Shown here: positions 23,928 through 33,954 of the stretch, in pieces
How the letters are laid out: each line of letters starts with the position of its first letter
Position numbering within the stretch: the first letter of the stretch is position 1
Source: Providencia huaxiensis
Lineage (GTDB): Bacteria > Pseudomonadota > Gammaproteobacteria > Enterobacterales > Enterobacteriaceae
Direction of reading: 5' to 3'
Assembly (NCBI RefSeq): GCF_002843235.3
Contig: NZ_CP031123.2
Coordinates: 3,596,001 to 3,660,000, forward strand
DNA length: 64,000 bases
Notes under the pieces: model-generated
What the model was told of the DNA's origin: nothing
What the model saw: the letters and a program-made list of their open reading frames with translations, nothing else
Databases searched by the model: none
Translations under genes and position numbers: made by a program

Positions 23928-24480
23928 CGCTACAACGCGAGGTATGCCGAAAGTTTCTCTAAACCCTACAGCGTGAGATATAACAAACATTTCTCTAAAT
24001 AATTCGTGTTGTAGGTAGGTGGCAAAGTCGATAAGACCCTAGGAGCATACATAAGTCTGTGACTAGGGCGAAGAGACGAAGCCAGCGCCCTACAATGTGA
24101 GGCATAACAAACATTTCTCTAAATAATTCGTGTTGTAGGTAGGTGGCAAAGTCGATAAGACCCTAGGAGCATACGTAAGTCTGTGACTAGGGTGAAGAAA
24201 CTGAGCCACCCCACAACGTGAGATATAACAAACATTTCTCTAAATAATTCGTGTTGTAGGTAGGCGGCAAAGTCAATAAGGCCCTAGAAGCATATAACGT
24301 CTGTGACTAGGGTGAAGAAACTGAGCCACCCCACAACGTGAGATATAACAAACATTTCTCTAAATAATTCGTGTTGTAGGTAGGCGGCAAAGTCGATAAG
24401 ACCCTAGGAGCATACATAAGTATGTGACTAGGGCGAAGAGACGAAGCCAACACCCCTACAACGCGAAGTATGACGAGAAA
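23928..24480. repeat. Tandem array of four ~121 bp structured repeats
   Basis: Four copies begin at about 23980, 24104, 24225 and 24345 (periods 124, 121 and 120), preceded by a partial copy. Each reads through AACAAACATTTCTCTAAATA, CGTGTTGTAGGTAGG, GGCAAAGTC, CCCTAGGAGCATAC, GTGACTAGGG, GAGCCA or GAAGCCA, and ACAACG. Nested inverted repeats are plain: CGTGTTGTAGG with CCTACAACGCG outside, CCCTAG with CTAGGG inside, and CATAC with GTATG at the tip in the last copy. No ORF spans the units. The array ends at the zapB stop codon. A divergent relative lies at 41690-41878. Confidence 0.9.
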
Positions 24481-24720
24481 TTACACTTCTTCCATCTTAC
24501 CTAGCAGAGTCCGTAAACGCTCTTGCCAAGCTTGCTGCTCTTGTTTTAATTGTTCATTTTCACGCACCAGTGAATCCGTACCTGACTTTGCTGTTTCCAA
24601 CTCTTGGCTTAATGCACCATTTTTATCTTTTAATTCATCGATTTCCATTTGTAACAGTGTGATTGTATCAATCGCTTGTTGGACTTTGGATTCTAGTTTT
24701 TCAAATACTTCAAATGACAT
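24481..24720 (-). CDS. zapB: Cell division protein ZapB
   Basis: ZapB is a small coiled-coil protein that assembles at mid-cell with ZapA and links the Z-ring to MatP and the chromosome terminus. The 79 residues (E. coli 81) form one continuous heptad pattern from [20 protein letters not shown] to [11 protein letters not shown]. It is divergent from glpF as in E. coli. The structured repeat array begins directly at its stop codon on the 3' side. Confidence 0.95.
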   Translation of the reverse strand: MSFEVFEKLESKVQQAIDTITLLQMEIDELKDKNGALSQELETAKSGTDSLVRENEQLKQEQQAWQERLRTLLGKMEEV

Positions 24721-24893
24721 AATTATGGTCTCCCTTATCAGCTTTTACACGATTGTAAGTAGCATGATCCTCTGTGTCCAGTTCCTTCCTTCTGAATCGT
24801 AGTTACCTTCATAAAAAAACACTGGTCAGATCACATCACAAAGGTCGAATTCATCACTATTTTTGATTGTTTTGTTTCGCTTTAGTGATGTAA

Positions 24894-24909
24894 CACACAT
24901 TTTTCAATT
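24894..24909. promoter_or_regulatory. CRP-like site in the zapB-glpF interval
   Basis: AGTGA-TGTAAC-ACACA matches the CRP palindrome at 8 of 10 core positions. The glpFK operon is CRP-activated in E. coli, which supports the call. Confidence 0.5.
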
Positions 24910-24934
24910 TCGATATTTCTCGTTTATGTTCTTT

Positions 24935-24954
24935 AACGATAAACTCACAGTTAA
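24935..24954. promoter_or_regulatory. Candidate GlpR operator before glpF
   Basis: TATGTTC at 24935 followed by AACGA at 24945 matches the GlpR operator pattern TATGTTCGATAACGAACATA at about 14 of 20 positions. It lies 71 bases upstream of the glpF start, next to the CRP-like site. Confidence 0.45.
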
Positions 24955-25573
24955 TGATTTTCGATTAGAAAATCTTAACTTAAAAAAACATTACAATATT
25001 TTTCATTTTCGTAGGATAGAAACATATGAGCCAAATGACGACTACATCACTCACAGGTCAGTGCATCTCAGAGTTTTTAGGGACTGCGCTACTGGTATTT
25101 TTTGGTTTAGGCTGCGTTGCTGCCGTTAGAATAGCGGGTGCACAACTAGGCTTATGGGAAATTAGTATTATCTGGGGCTTTGGCGTTGCTTTAGCCGTTT
25201 ACCTAACAGCAGGTACCTCCGGTGCTCACTTAAACCCAGCGGTTACTCTCGCACTATGGCTATTTGCGTGTTTTGATAAACGCAAAGTTGTCCCTTATAT
25301 CATCGCACAGATGTTAGGTGGTTTCTTTGCTGCCGCCTTAGTTTACTCAATGTATTCCCCTGTATTTTTCGATTACGAGCAAGTCCACCATATCATTAGA
25401 GGCTCACAAGAAAGCTTATTTACTGCGGGTGTTTTCTCAACCTACCCTGCGCCGCAAATTAGTGTTCCTCATGCATTCTTTATTGAGGTCATTATTGCGG
25501 CCATTCTAGTTTGCTTAATTCTCGCGCTAACCGATGATGGCAATGGTGTTCCTCGCGGCCCACTCGCTCCATT

Positions 25574-25581
25574 ATTAATTG
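25574..25581. repeat. Target site duplication, left copy
   Basis: ATTAATTG directly precedes the left inverted repeat of the IS1-family element and is repeated exactly at 26368-26375. Confidence 0.9.
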
Positions 25582-25610
25582 GGTCACGTATCCAAAGGGT
25601 TGATGGCATT

Positions 25611-25979
25611 TCAAACGTAATACTCTCGCTCAATGAAAGTCCCAATGATCTTGTCATGCATGCCGGATGATTTTGAATACCCTAACGTCTTGCGATTAAG
25701 TCGTTTCAATCGGTTACGCAACGTCAGATTTTCACGCTCAATTCGCTGTGTATATAGCTTTCCTAAAATGTGTTTTTCGCTAGGGAGTGTCTCTTTGTAC
25801 GCCCTGTAACCATCCGTACACCAAAAAGCGATACGGAACCCAGACAGCAGTTTTAACAATTTCCCCAGTGTTTTCTTGCTTCGGGAACCAAATACATGAG
25901 CGATAATCCGCTTTAAGCGAGGCTCCCATGCATACCACAACCAACGCTGACTTTTTTTGTTACCGATAAATGACCACAT
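25611..25979 (-). CDS. insB: IS1-family transposase, InsB part
   Basis: This is the catalytic portion of the IS1 transposase. It contains EVDEMW just upstream of the ATG, WCTDGYRAY and QRIERENLTLRNRLKRLNRKT, which hold the acidic catalytic residues and the conserved basic C-terminal segment (YSKSSGMHDKIIG). The functional protein is the InsAB' fusion made by -1 frameshifting at 26051-26057; from 26308 to 25611 with one base re-read this gives 232 residues, the length of the IS1 transposase. The reading frame is open through the overlap. Confidence 0.92.
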   Translation of the reverse strand: MWSFIGNKKSQRWLWYAWEPRLKRIIAHVFGSRSKKTLGKLLKLLSGFRIAFWCTDGYRAYKETLPSEKHILGKLYTQRIERENLTLRNRLKRLNRKTLGYSKSSGMHDKIIGTFIEREYYV

Positions 25980-26032
25980 CTCATCGACCTCACAAATGAG
26001 CTGAATTTGTAGGTTATCTAGGGGCAGTGTTG

Positions 26033-26308
26033 TTACATTCCGTGGCGAGAGTTTTTTAAAGTGCGGACGACGGCATTGATACTGATATGTAATGCCCTAG
26101 CGGTGTCACGAATACCCGCATTATTCATGGCAAGCTCAACCACTTGCTCTTTGATGCCGGGCTGACAAGCGTTGTAGGTATAATCGAGTTGAAAAGTGCG
26201 GCAACAGGCCTGACAGCGATAACGGGGATGACCTCCATTGCCGGTGCCATGTTTTTTAACAGGGTCGGTTAACCCACAGAATCGGCATTTTACTGAAATG
26301 GTAGCCAT
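26033..26308 (-). CDS. insA: IS1-family InsA (zinc-finger repressor / transposase N-terminus)
   Basis: The 91-residue product begins MATISVKCRFCGLTDPVKKHG, with a zinc finger made by CRFC and CQACCRTF, then a helix-turn-helix-like segment GIRDTARALHISINAVVRTLKN. Alone it binds the ends and represses transposition; fused to InsB' it is the transposase. Start 26308 matches IS1 InsA, and a longer start four codons earlier is not needed. The slippery A6C (minus strand, 26051-26057) sits nine codons before its stop. Confidence 0.93.
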   Translation of the reverse strand: MATISVKCRFCGLTDPVKKHGTGNGGHPRYRCQACCRTFQLDYTYNACQPGIKEQVVELAMNNAGIRDTARALHISINAVVRTLKNSRHGM

Positions 26309-26367
26309 ACTAAACCTCAACAGAAAAGCTCAGTTTACCCCATTATCAACTCATTGAATACTCGACC

Positions 26368-26375
26368 ATTAATTG
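26368..26375. repeat. Target site duplication, right copy
   Basis: ATTAATTG follows the right inverted repeat and is identical to the left copy at 25574-25581. The exact match implies the insertion is recent. Confidence 0.9.
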
Positions 26376-26680
26376 GTATCTTGATTGCCGTCATCGGCGG
26401 GTCATTTGGCGCACTCACTGGATTTGCACTCAACCCAGCTCGTGACTTCGGACCAAAGGTTGTCGCTTATCTCGCAGGCTGGGGTGATATTGCTCTCACT
26501 GGTGGTCGCGATATTCCGTATTTTCTTGTCCCATTGACAGCACCTATTGTTGGTGGTCTGCTAGGCGCATTCGCCTATCGCAAACTGATTGGTCGCCACT
26601 TGCCTTGCATGGTATGTGAAGAAGAGACCAAAACAGAAAAATTATCCGTTAAAAACACCAAATCCTCGGAACAGGCTTAA

Positions 26681-28210
<1,530 letters not shown>

Positions 28211-28268
28211 TTTTTAATTAAAAATAATTAGATTTGCAGCCAAACATAATATATTTGACTGCAATCTG

Positions 28269-28297
28269 AGGCAGCACTTCTGTGCTGCCTTTCTTTT
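28269..28297 (+). terminator. Terminator after glpK
   Basis: AGGCAGCAC (28269-28277) and GTGCTGCCT (28282-28290) form a perfect 9 bp stem with a TTCT loop, followed by a T-rich tract. Confidence 0.88.
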
Positions 28298-28440
28298 TCA
28301 TAAAACTAATTAGCTAATAAATATAAAACCAATAATCAGATTAATAATAAATTAGAAGAACAATAAGTATTTATTTAAAGTTGTCTAGCAAGAGGAAAAT
28401 TAACTATTGATAGTTTAAGAAATAAAGAAAGGACACGGTT

Positions 28441-31400
28441 ATGGAAAACCGACACGAAGAACAAAGCAAACCCATTTCATCCATTAAAAATCAATACGAT
28501 AACAATATTAAACAACAATCATTAAAAATTGGCTTATACGCACGTAAAGGCAGAGTCGTAGTTATTGATAATAACTCACCGTTATTAAAAAACTTAAGCC
28601 TTGACCCTAGAGCTTCAAAAGAAGGCAAATCCGCTCATGAGCTATTCAGCTGGCTTATAAATAAGCCAAGAGTTATAGGAGAAACGAAATACAGCTACAT
28701 TGTAAGCACATTACCAAAGTCCCAATTTTCTGGTTTCACGTTCCATGCCAAGCAAGGCATATTTGTAGAAAGCTTTAATTCACCCCATGAATGGATCGAC
28801 GGAGAAGTCAAAGCACAGGCCCAGCTCGCTGATTTATTGTTACCAAGTGGTGAATGGCACCGCCATTACAGCATCGTAATCTTGCCCGAAAGTGCCAATG
28901 ATAAACAAATCGAGCTCATTCGCCATTGGTTGGAGCTCACAGGTGGTAGTTTATTGATAGTAAAAGACAAACAAAAAAAAACATCAGCTTCTACTCAACA
29001 GTTAATCAATGAACTTCGTCCAGTAGAGCACATTGAGCTAGCCAGCAATACCTTAGAAAATCACAACTTCCAACAAGTTATTATCTTACCACCCCATACA
29101 ATAAGCTCATTGAAGCTAACTGATGAATTACGAAAAAATAGTCAATATTTCTCAGTAACCATAAGAGATACCAATAATAACAAAATATTAAATTTACATG
29201 ATATCCCAATTGCAGAAACATCATCTTGGCAAAAGATTGCCCATTCAATCGAAACCGATGTCAATAGAATGATGGCAGAGCACCGACTGCCTGCGGTTAA
29301 AATCAGCTATGAAAAGAATACATTAAAACTTGTTGGGGAAAATATCATTTTTCGCCAGTTTCAATTGAAACAAGTAAAACAAGTCATCTCTCGATATCGT
29401 AAGCAAAAAACCATCGCTCAAACTCTCCCTATTTTTGTGGCAGAAAACCCAGATGAAATACCCAATCAATTAACTGTAGGGGCCATAACAGGAAAACTAC
29501 CCAATATCCCTCATATTAAGGGTTACAAAATCCTTGAACAGCCCCAATTTGGGCAACTAACACTAAACAACACCACCAATGAATGGCAATATATTGCCAA
29601 TAACACAAAATTTAAAACCCGCTCAGACCAGTTTGACTTTATCGCCATGCTGTCTAATGGGCAAAAATCCCAGCCTATTTCCATTCAGTTACAAACCGAA
29701 AATACACCACAACTCCGTATTCCTGGCAAACGGACATTTTCCGTTCCAGACCCGATTTATCATGAACCTCAACGGCGTTATCACCCAACACCAAGCGATA
29801 TGCAAATCCATAATATTCAACTTGCACAAACTCATCTGCAGAATATGACAGATAAGCATATAAGCTTAACGGCTAATCGCTGGGCATTATTGAATGTGGA
29901 GATAACCAGTGAAACCGCGGCAAAATCCCCCGATATTGAGGCGATTATCAGTAGTAAAGAAAGAAAAATATTAGGTCGAATAAAACTTACAGGACCAGAC
30001 CATTTACCCAAAACATTGACAGCACTTCCCCGCCGGCCCAATGTCTCCGTACAAAACTGGCATCAACAACGCTTTACTGCCCCGCTAAAAGGTGAATGGA
30101 TACAACCGGATATCAACATCATTATCACTGTTAATGGCAAACCCATTATCACCGAAGAAACCAACCAATATGGGGCGTTCTCCCCAAACATCACGCTTGA
30201 TAGCCACTTAATTGTTCGTGTAGATAGCCACAGCTTATACCAACAAGGGCATGGCGTTTATTCAGACTCCCCATTAGGCTGGGGAAGAGAAGCTGTGTCA
30301 GTCTTGCCTATTGGGCAACTCATACTGTATAGCTCTCCCGCCACAGTCAGTCACCCAAGCTTAACGCCATACGGAGAGGTAAATAAAAACCCAATGCCGT
30401 TTATTCATCCCAATTATGATAACCCTGAAAAAATCAGCTATCACCCTGAAGCCCAAATCCATTGGGCTTATAATAATAGCCAACAATACCAAACCGCTAA
30501 CAATGCTGATTCTGACTACCAATATACTGCCATTGAAACCCTGCCTTCGAGTGTGTTCAACTCGCTATTAGGACTTGCATCACCCAATCACGGAGGGGGA
30601 GTTCACGAGCCTAACGTGATGTTTCACGAAATTTTTGGTCATGGCCTTGGGTTGCCACATACGGACTCGCAAGCTCATAATAATCAGCCAACATACCCTT
30701 ACCGCCCCTATGACCACGGTAAAAATCCAGCTTATAACCAATCTAGACAATATTATGTCACTTATCACGATCCCCACGACCCGCTACAACAGGCTATTCC
30801 GACTATGTTTTCGAGCTATGCTCCTTTTAGGAGCGATGCCTACGATGCATTTTTACCGCACGCAGATACCTACAACCAAAAAATCCACCAATTTTTAAGT
30901 AAAAGAGTACGTTGGCAGCCGAATAAAATAAAAGGTGTCGATAGTGAGGATGATGGATTTGCGGGGGAAGGGTTTTATCAACGATGGAATAAAGATTCTA
31001 AACAGTGGGTTACGCTAAAAAAAGTGAATTATTCAAAATATTATCACCGTACTCAAATTGAACAATTTCCTCATCAACGTGATGTCCCTATCTATTGGAT
31101 ACACATTCACTCAGCCAACATGGCGGACAATACACTTCACCCTTATAGTACGATTACCGTTGACCGTACCGTGGGTAATTTACCCGCTGATTATCACAAC
31201 CTAAAAACAGGCGTAGGTCGTCCGTTTTATATTTACCATAATAATGCTTTAACGGTGACTTATGCCACGCCGAATGGGTTATTGACCGAAGTATTACAAA
31301 TTCCACACGCAACGAGCTTCAATATTGCAGATAAAGGCGAATTAGTTCAATTCACCATACATAAATTGAACTACAAAAAAGAGCTCGGGCAACTTATTTA

Positions 31401-32250
31401 CCACTATAAAAACCCGACCTCACTAGCGAATCGCATATTTGCAAAATATGATGGCCAAACATTACCTGACCACTTGCTCCTTGATAATTATTGGCAAGGC
31501 GCACCTATTTTTTGGGCAGCAACAGAAGAAGGCTTAATTGATTTTTCAACAGGTAAAGTCAATACTGCCAAAATCACAGCAAAAAGTGCCCTATCCGCCA
31601 AATGGATTGAAAATGGTCGGTTACACCAACAATATTTTTCATTATCGGATCCCTTTGGGCAAGATGGGCAAGTTGATACGTCAATGAACTTTATTGCTCT
31701 TAATCACCTTAATACCTACAAAACTGGCTATTTATCGGCAAATACGATCCACCACCAAATGATAGAAACACCATTAATCGCAGATATGAATATTGAGCAG
31801 CAGATTGATATTAGTGATTTAAACTTATCTAATGGACACTATACCTATTGGGTAACACTCATGAGCAGTGATGAGCAAAGACGAGTTCAAGAAAGAGTGC
31901 CTGTAGAGGAGTGGTTTTTTGCAATACAACAAAATCAATTAACCATAAAAGGAACGATAGACAGCACCCCAGGATTAAAACTGGATGGAATACTCATTCA
32001 TATTGACCAGCACTTGCAAGACCATGTTGCCCCGAAGTTGATTTGGCTGCAACAAAACCATAAAAATCTAGCGGGACAATTAGCAGAAAATACGGAACTT
32101 CTAGATGACAACCAACCAGTGGTATTTAATTCAGGAGTCATTTTGCCGGAGCTAATATCATCAATACCAGAAAAGGAACCTAGCTCCCTTTGTTCATCAA
32201 CGCTATCAATTCCGCAACAAAAGCAAGCTGATATACTGCTAAGTGCGTAA
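28441..32250 (+). CDS. Large M66-like zinc metalloprotease
   Basis: This is a 1269-residue protein. A central segment (about residues 600-830) resembles M66/StcE-type proteases, with SPLGWGREAVSVLPIGQL followed by MFHEIFGHGLGLPHTDS. The metal motif is His729-Glu730, His734 and His740, so it reads HExxxHxxGxxH, one residue longer than the canonical HExxHxxGxxH. Residues about 355-440 look like a cadherin/Ig-type repeat (FGQLTLNNTTNEWQYIA). The first 350 residues and the last 300 are not recognised. No signal peptide is visible at the N-terminus, odd for a family that normally acts outside the cell. The start follows AAAGGA. Mucin-type substrates are a family guess only. Confidence 0.7.
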   Translation: MENRHEEQSKPISSIKNQYDNNIKQQSLKIGLYARKGRVVVIDNNSPLLKNLSLDPRASKEGKSAHELFSWLINKPRVIGETKYSYIVSTLPKSQFSGFTFHAKQGIFVESFNSPHEWIDGEVKAQAQLADLLLPSGEWHRHYSIVILPESANDKQIELIRHWLELTGGSLLIVKDKQKKTSASTQQLINELRPVEHIELASNTLENHNFQQVIILPPHTISSLKLTDELRKNSQYFSVTIRDTNNNKILNLHDIPIAETSSWQKIAHSIETDVNRMMAEHRLPAVKISYEKNTLKLVGENIIFRQFQLKQVKQVISRYRKQKTIAQTLPIFVAENPDEIPNQLTVGAITGKLPNIPHIKGYKILEQPQFGQLTLNNTTNEWQYIANNTKFKTRSDQFDFIAMLSNGQKSQPISIQLQTENTPQLRIPGKRTFSVPDPIYHEPQRRYHPTPSDMQIHNIQLAQTHLQNMTDKHISLTANRWALLNVEITSETAAKSPDIEAIISSKERKILGRIKLTGPDHLPKTLTALPRRPNVSVQNWHQQRFTAPLKGEWIQPDINIIITVNGKPIITEETNQYGAFSPNITLDSHLIVRVDSHSLYQQGHGVYSDSPLGWGREAVSVLPIGQLILYSSPATVSHPSLTPYGEVNKNPMPFIHPNYDNPEKISYHPEAQIHWAYNNSQQYQTANNADSDYQYTAIETLPSSVFNSLLGLASPNHGGGVHEPNVMFHEIFGHGLGLPHTDSQAHNNQPTYPYRPYDHGKNPAYNQSRQYYVTYHDPHDPLQQAIPTMFSSYAPFRSDAYDAFLPHADTYNQKIHQFLSKRVRWQPNKIKGVDSEDDGFAGEGFYQRWNKDSKQWVTLKKVNYSKYYHRTQIEQFPHQRDVPIYWIHIHSANMADNTLHPYSTITVDRTVGNLPADYHNLKTGVGRPFYIYHNNALTVTYATPNGLLTEVLQIPHATSFNIADKGELVQFTIHKLNYKKELGQLIYHYKNPTSLANRIFAKYDGQTLPDHLLLDNYWQGAPIFWAATEEGLIDFSTGKVNTAKITAKSALSAKWIENGRLHQQYFSLSDPFGQDGQVDTSMNFIALNHLNTYKTGYLSANTIHHQMIETPLIADMNIEQQIDISDLNLSNGHYTYWVTLMSSDEQRRVQERVPVEEWFFAIQQNQLTIKGTIDSTPGLKLDGILIHIDQHLQDHVAPKLIWLQQNHKNLAGQLAENTELLDDNQPVVFNSGVILPELISSIPEKEPSSLCSSTLSIPQQKQADILLSA

Positions 32251-32259
32251 TCTGAAAGT

Positions 32260-32280
32260 CAGGCTGTGTTTTACAGCCTG
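32260..32280. terminator. Hairpin between the protease gene and emrD
   Basis: CAGGCTGT (32260-32267) pairs with ACAGCCTG (32273-32280) between convergent genes. T runs are poor on either side, so this is a probable but weak terminator. Confidence 0.45.
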
Positions 32281-32292
32281 GCCTTCTCACGA

Positions 32293-33477
32293 TTAAACCA
32301 TGCGCTCTGAATGACTCATGCGTTTTGCTAAAGGCAACCAACACAATAATATGAGCGTCGACATTAAAAACATCAGTAACCCAAGGCTAAACTGCCCGTT
32401 TTGCGGTAATAATGCAGAAACCCAAGTGGCAACACCTGACCCTATATTTTGCAGGCCACCCACGAGTGCTCCCGCCGCCCCTGCTAAATAAGGAAAAGGC
32501 TCCATCGCGCCTGTCGTTGCTAAGGGAAATAACATCCCCGCACCAAAGAAAAATACCGCGGCCGGTACTAACAGTGTCCAAGTATTCATAATCCCAAACC
32601 AACCTGGAATCCACATCATAAAGCCTGCCAATAGACAAATAAGAACGGAGTGCCACATCAAATTATAAAATGTTTTTCCTTCTCGCCCCGCATACCAAGC
32701 ACCAAAGAAAGCAGCAGGAATCGGCAATATAAATAAAATACTCACAGTAATGCTATTGAGCCCTAAAACACCGCCCATTAATACACCACTACTAGCTTCA
32801 AATACGGCTATTCCAGCTAACGCGCCCACTAACATGGATAAATAAGATAGAAATGAACCGCTTGATAATAATTCCCGATATGACGCAATCATTTTATGTT
32901 TTTCAGGTGAAACAGGACGCGTTTCGGGTAACCAACGATACATGCTTAATAATACAGAAGCACCTAAGATAAACAGGAAAATATAACAAGCATGCCACCC
33001 CCAGAAATGCGCCAATATTCCACCGAACATTGGGGCTAATAATGGGCTCACTAATATACCCATATTTAATAAGCTATTTGCATAACGTAACGCGGTGCCT
33101 TTATACAGATCACGAGGCATAGTTCTTGCCATCACACCTGCAACACCCGTTCCGAGGCCCTGCAACCCACTCGCTATAGTGAGTATATTTAATGTTGGCG
33201 CAAAAATCGCCACAATCGTTGAAAATAAGAAAATCGTTAAACCCGTTAAAATAACAGGTCGGCGACCAATTCGGTCAGATAACGGCCCATAAACTAACTG
33301 TGAAAAACCATAAGAAAATAAATAAGCCGCCATCACTTGTTGAACAGCACCAGAAGGCTCATTAAAATAAGTGGCAATTTCAGCAATGACAGGAACATAA
33401 ATAGTTTGTGTCATTTGGCCGACCGCTGCCAATGCAATTAGCATTAATAGCAAATTAAAGTGTTCCAGCTTTCTCAT
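32293..33477 (-). CDS. emrD: Multidrug efflux MFS transporter EmrD
   Basis: EmrD is a 12-span proton-driven drug exporter of the inner membrane (DHA1 group). From ATG at 33477 the product is 394 residues, matching E. coli EmrD at both ends. Motifs: YGPLSDRIGRRPVILTG (MFS motif A), GLGTGVAGVMARTMPRDLY, and LFFLGAGMLFP-like FFFGAGMLFPLATTGAMEPF. A start seven codons earlier is possible but lacks a ribosome site, whereas GAGAG precedes the chosen ATG. It is divergent from fpr; in E. coli emrD is elsewhere on the chromosome. Confidence 0.92.
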   Translation of the reverse strand: MRKLEHFNLLLMLIALAAVGQMTQTIYVPVIAEIATYFNEPSGAVQQVMAAYLFSYGFSQLVYGPLSDRIGRRPVILTGLTIFLFSTIVAIFAPTLNILTIASGLQGLGTGVAGVMARTMPRDLYKGTALRYANSLLNMGILVSPLLAPMFGGILAHFWGWHACYIFLFILGASVLLSMYRWLPETRPVSPEKHKMIASYRELLSSGSFLSYLSMLVGALAGIAVFEASSGVLMGGVLGLNSITVSILFILPIPAAFFGAWYAGREGKTFYNLMWHSVLICLLAGFMMWIPGWFGIMNTWTLLVPAAVFFFGAGMLFPLATTGAMEPFPYLAGAAGALVGGLQNIGSGVATWVSALLPQNGQFSLGLLMFLMSTLILLCWLPLAKRMSHSERMV

Positions 33478-33954
33478 TTTTCTCTCAGATACATCCAATA
33501 ATTCAAATACACCCTATTTCAGACACAAAGTAACGCTGCATTATCTCAATGTAATAACGCAAAATTATTTAGGTGCTTAATTATCAATATAAAATACCGC
33601 TCCACACTTTGATGTCATTTTAAATAAGCTTTTGTGTCATTTAAAATAAATGGCAAATAGTGCGTTTCGCTTGAGTGTGACTAAGATAACAAAAGCCGCC
33701 ATCTTTTCGTAGTAGTGCGACATTTTATGTTTTTCACTAATGGCAGTAATATTCGCCAGAATTGTCAACATAACTGTACATTAAGATTCAAAAAACATTC
33801 ATTTAAAGAACAAACCACTGGAACACGTTATCGATAAGCATAAATAGTGAACTGTTTTAGTATTAAATCCTAGTGAGCCGTGCTTTGAGTTATTCGAATT
33901 ATATATTTGTCATTTTTAGCCGGTGGATATTTGAATTATAAAGAGGTGGAATGT
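33478..33954. other. Divergent promoter region emrD / fpr
   Basis: A 477-base AT-rich interval between divergent genes, with no ORF of credible start. In E. coli fpr is a SoxS/MarA target; I could not pick out a convincing soxbox by eye, so no operator is annotated. Confidence 0.35.

Larger units (their letters stand above)
25582..26367 (-). mobile_element. Complete IS1-family insertion sequence (786 bp)
   Basis: The ends are imperfect inverted repeats: GGTCACGTATCCAAAGGGTTGAT at the left, matched at about 18 of 23 positions by the reverse complement of the right end, which starts GGTCGAGTATTCAATGAGTTGAT. It is bordered by an exact 8 bp direct repeat and carries insA and insB' with an A6C frameshift site, the IS1 plan. 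The length is near the IS1 standard (768). It is oriented against glpFK, so its own transcription opposes the operon. Confidence 0.95.
25026..26680 (+). pseudogene. glpF: Glycerol uptake facilitator, interrupted by an IS1-family element
   Basis: This is an aquaglyceroporin of the inner membrane. The 5' part (25026-25581) encodes GQCISEFLGTALLVFFGLGC to PRGPLAPLLIG, including the first NPA motif (HLNPAVTLALW). The 3' part (from 26368) resumes with GILIAVIGGSFGALTGFALNPARDFGP, the second NPA motif. Removing the insert and one copy of the 8 bp duplication restores a continuous frame through LLIG-ILIA. As it stands, translation runs 29 codons into the insertion and stops at 25670, losing the second half of the channel. 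Facilitated glycerol uptake is probably lost; slow passive diffusion would remain. Confidence 0.95.

Noticed and set aside
23928..24480. CRISPR array
   Set aside because: Repeats are about 121 bp, contiguous and nearly identical along the whole unit, with no unique spacers and no cas genes nearby.
24863..25129. 88-residue plus-strand ORF overlapping the glpF start
   Set aside because: It runs through the CRP and GlpR region into glpF in another frame; chance ORF.
28441..32250. Dipeptidyl peptidase III on the basis of HEXXGH
   Set aside because: Length, the GWGRE region and lack of the second M49 motif do not fit; only the local metal motif is similar.
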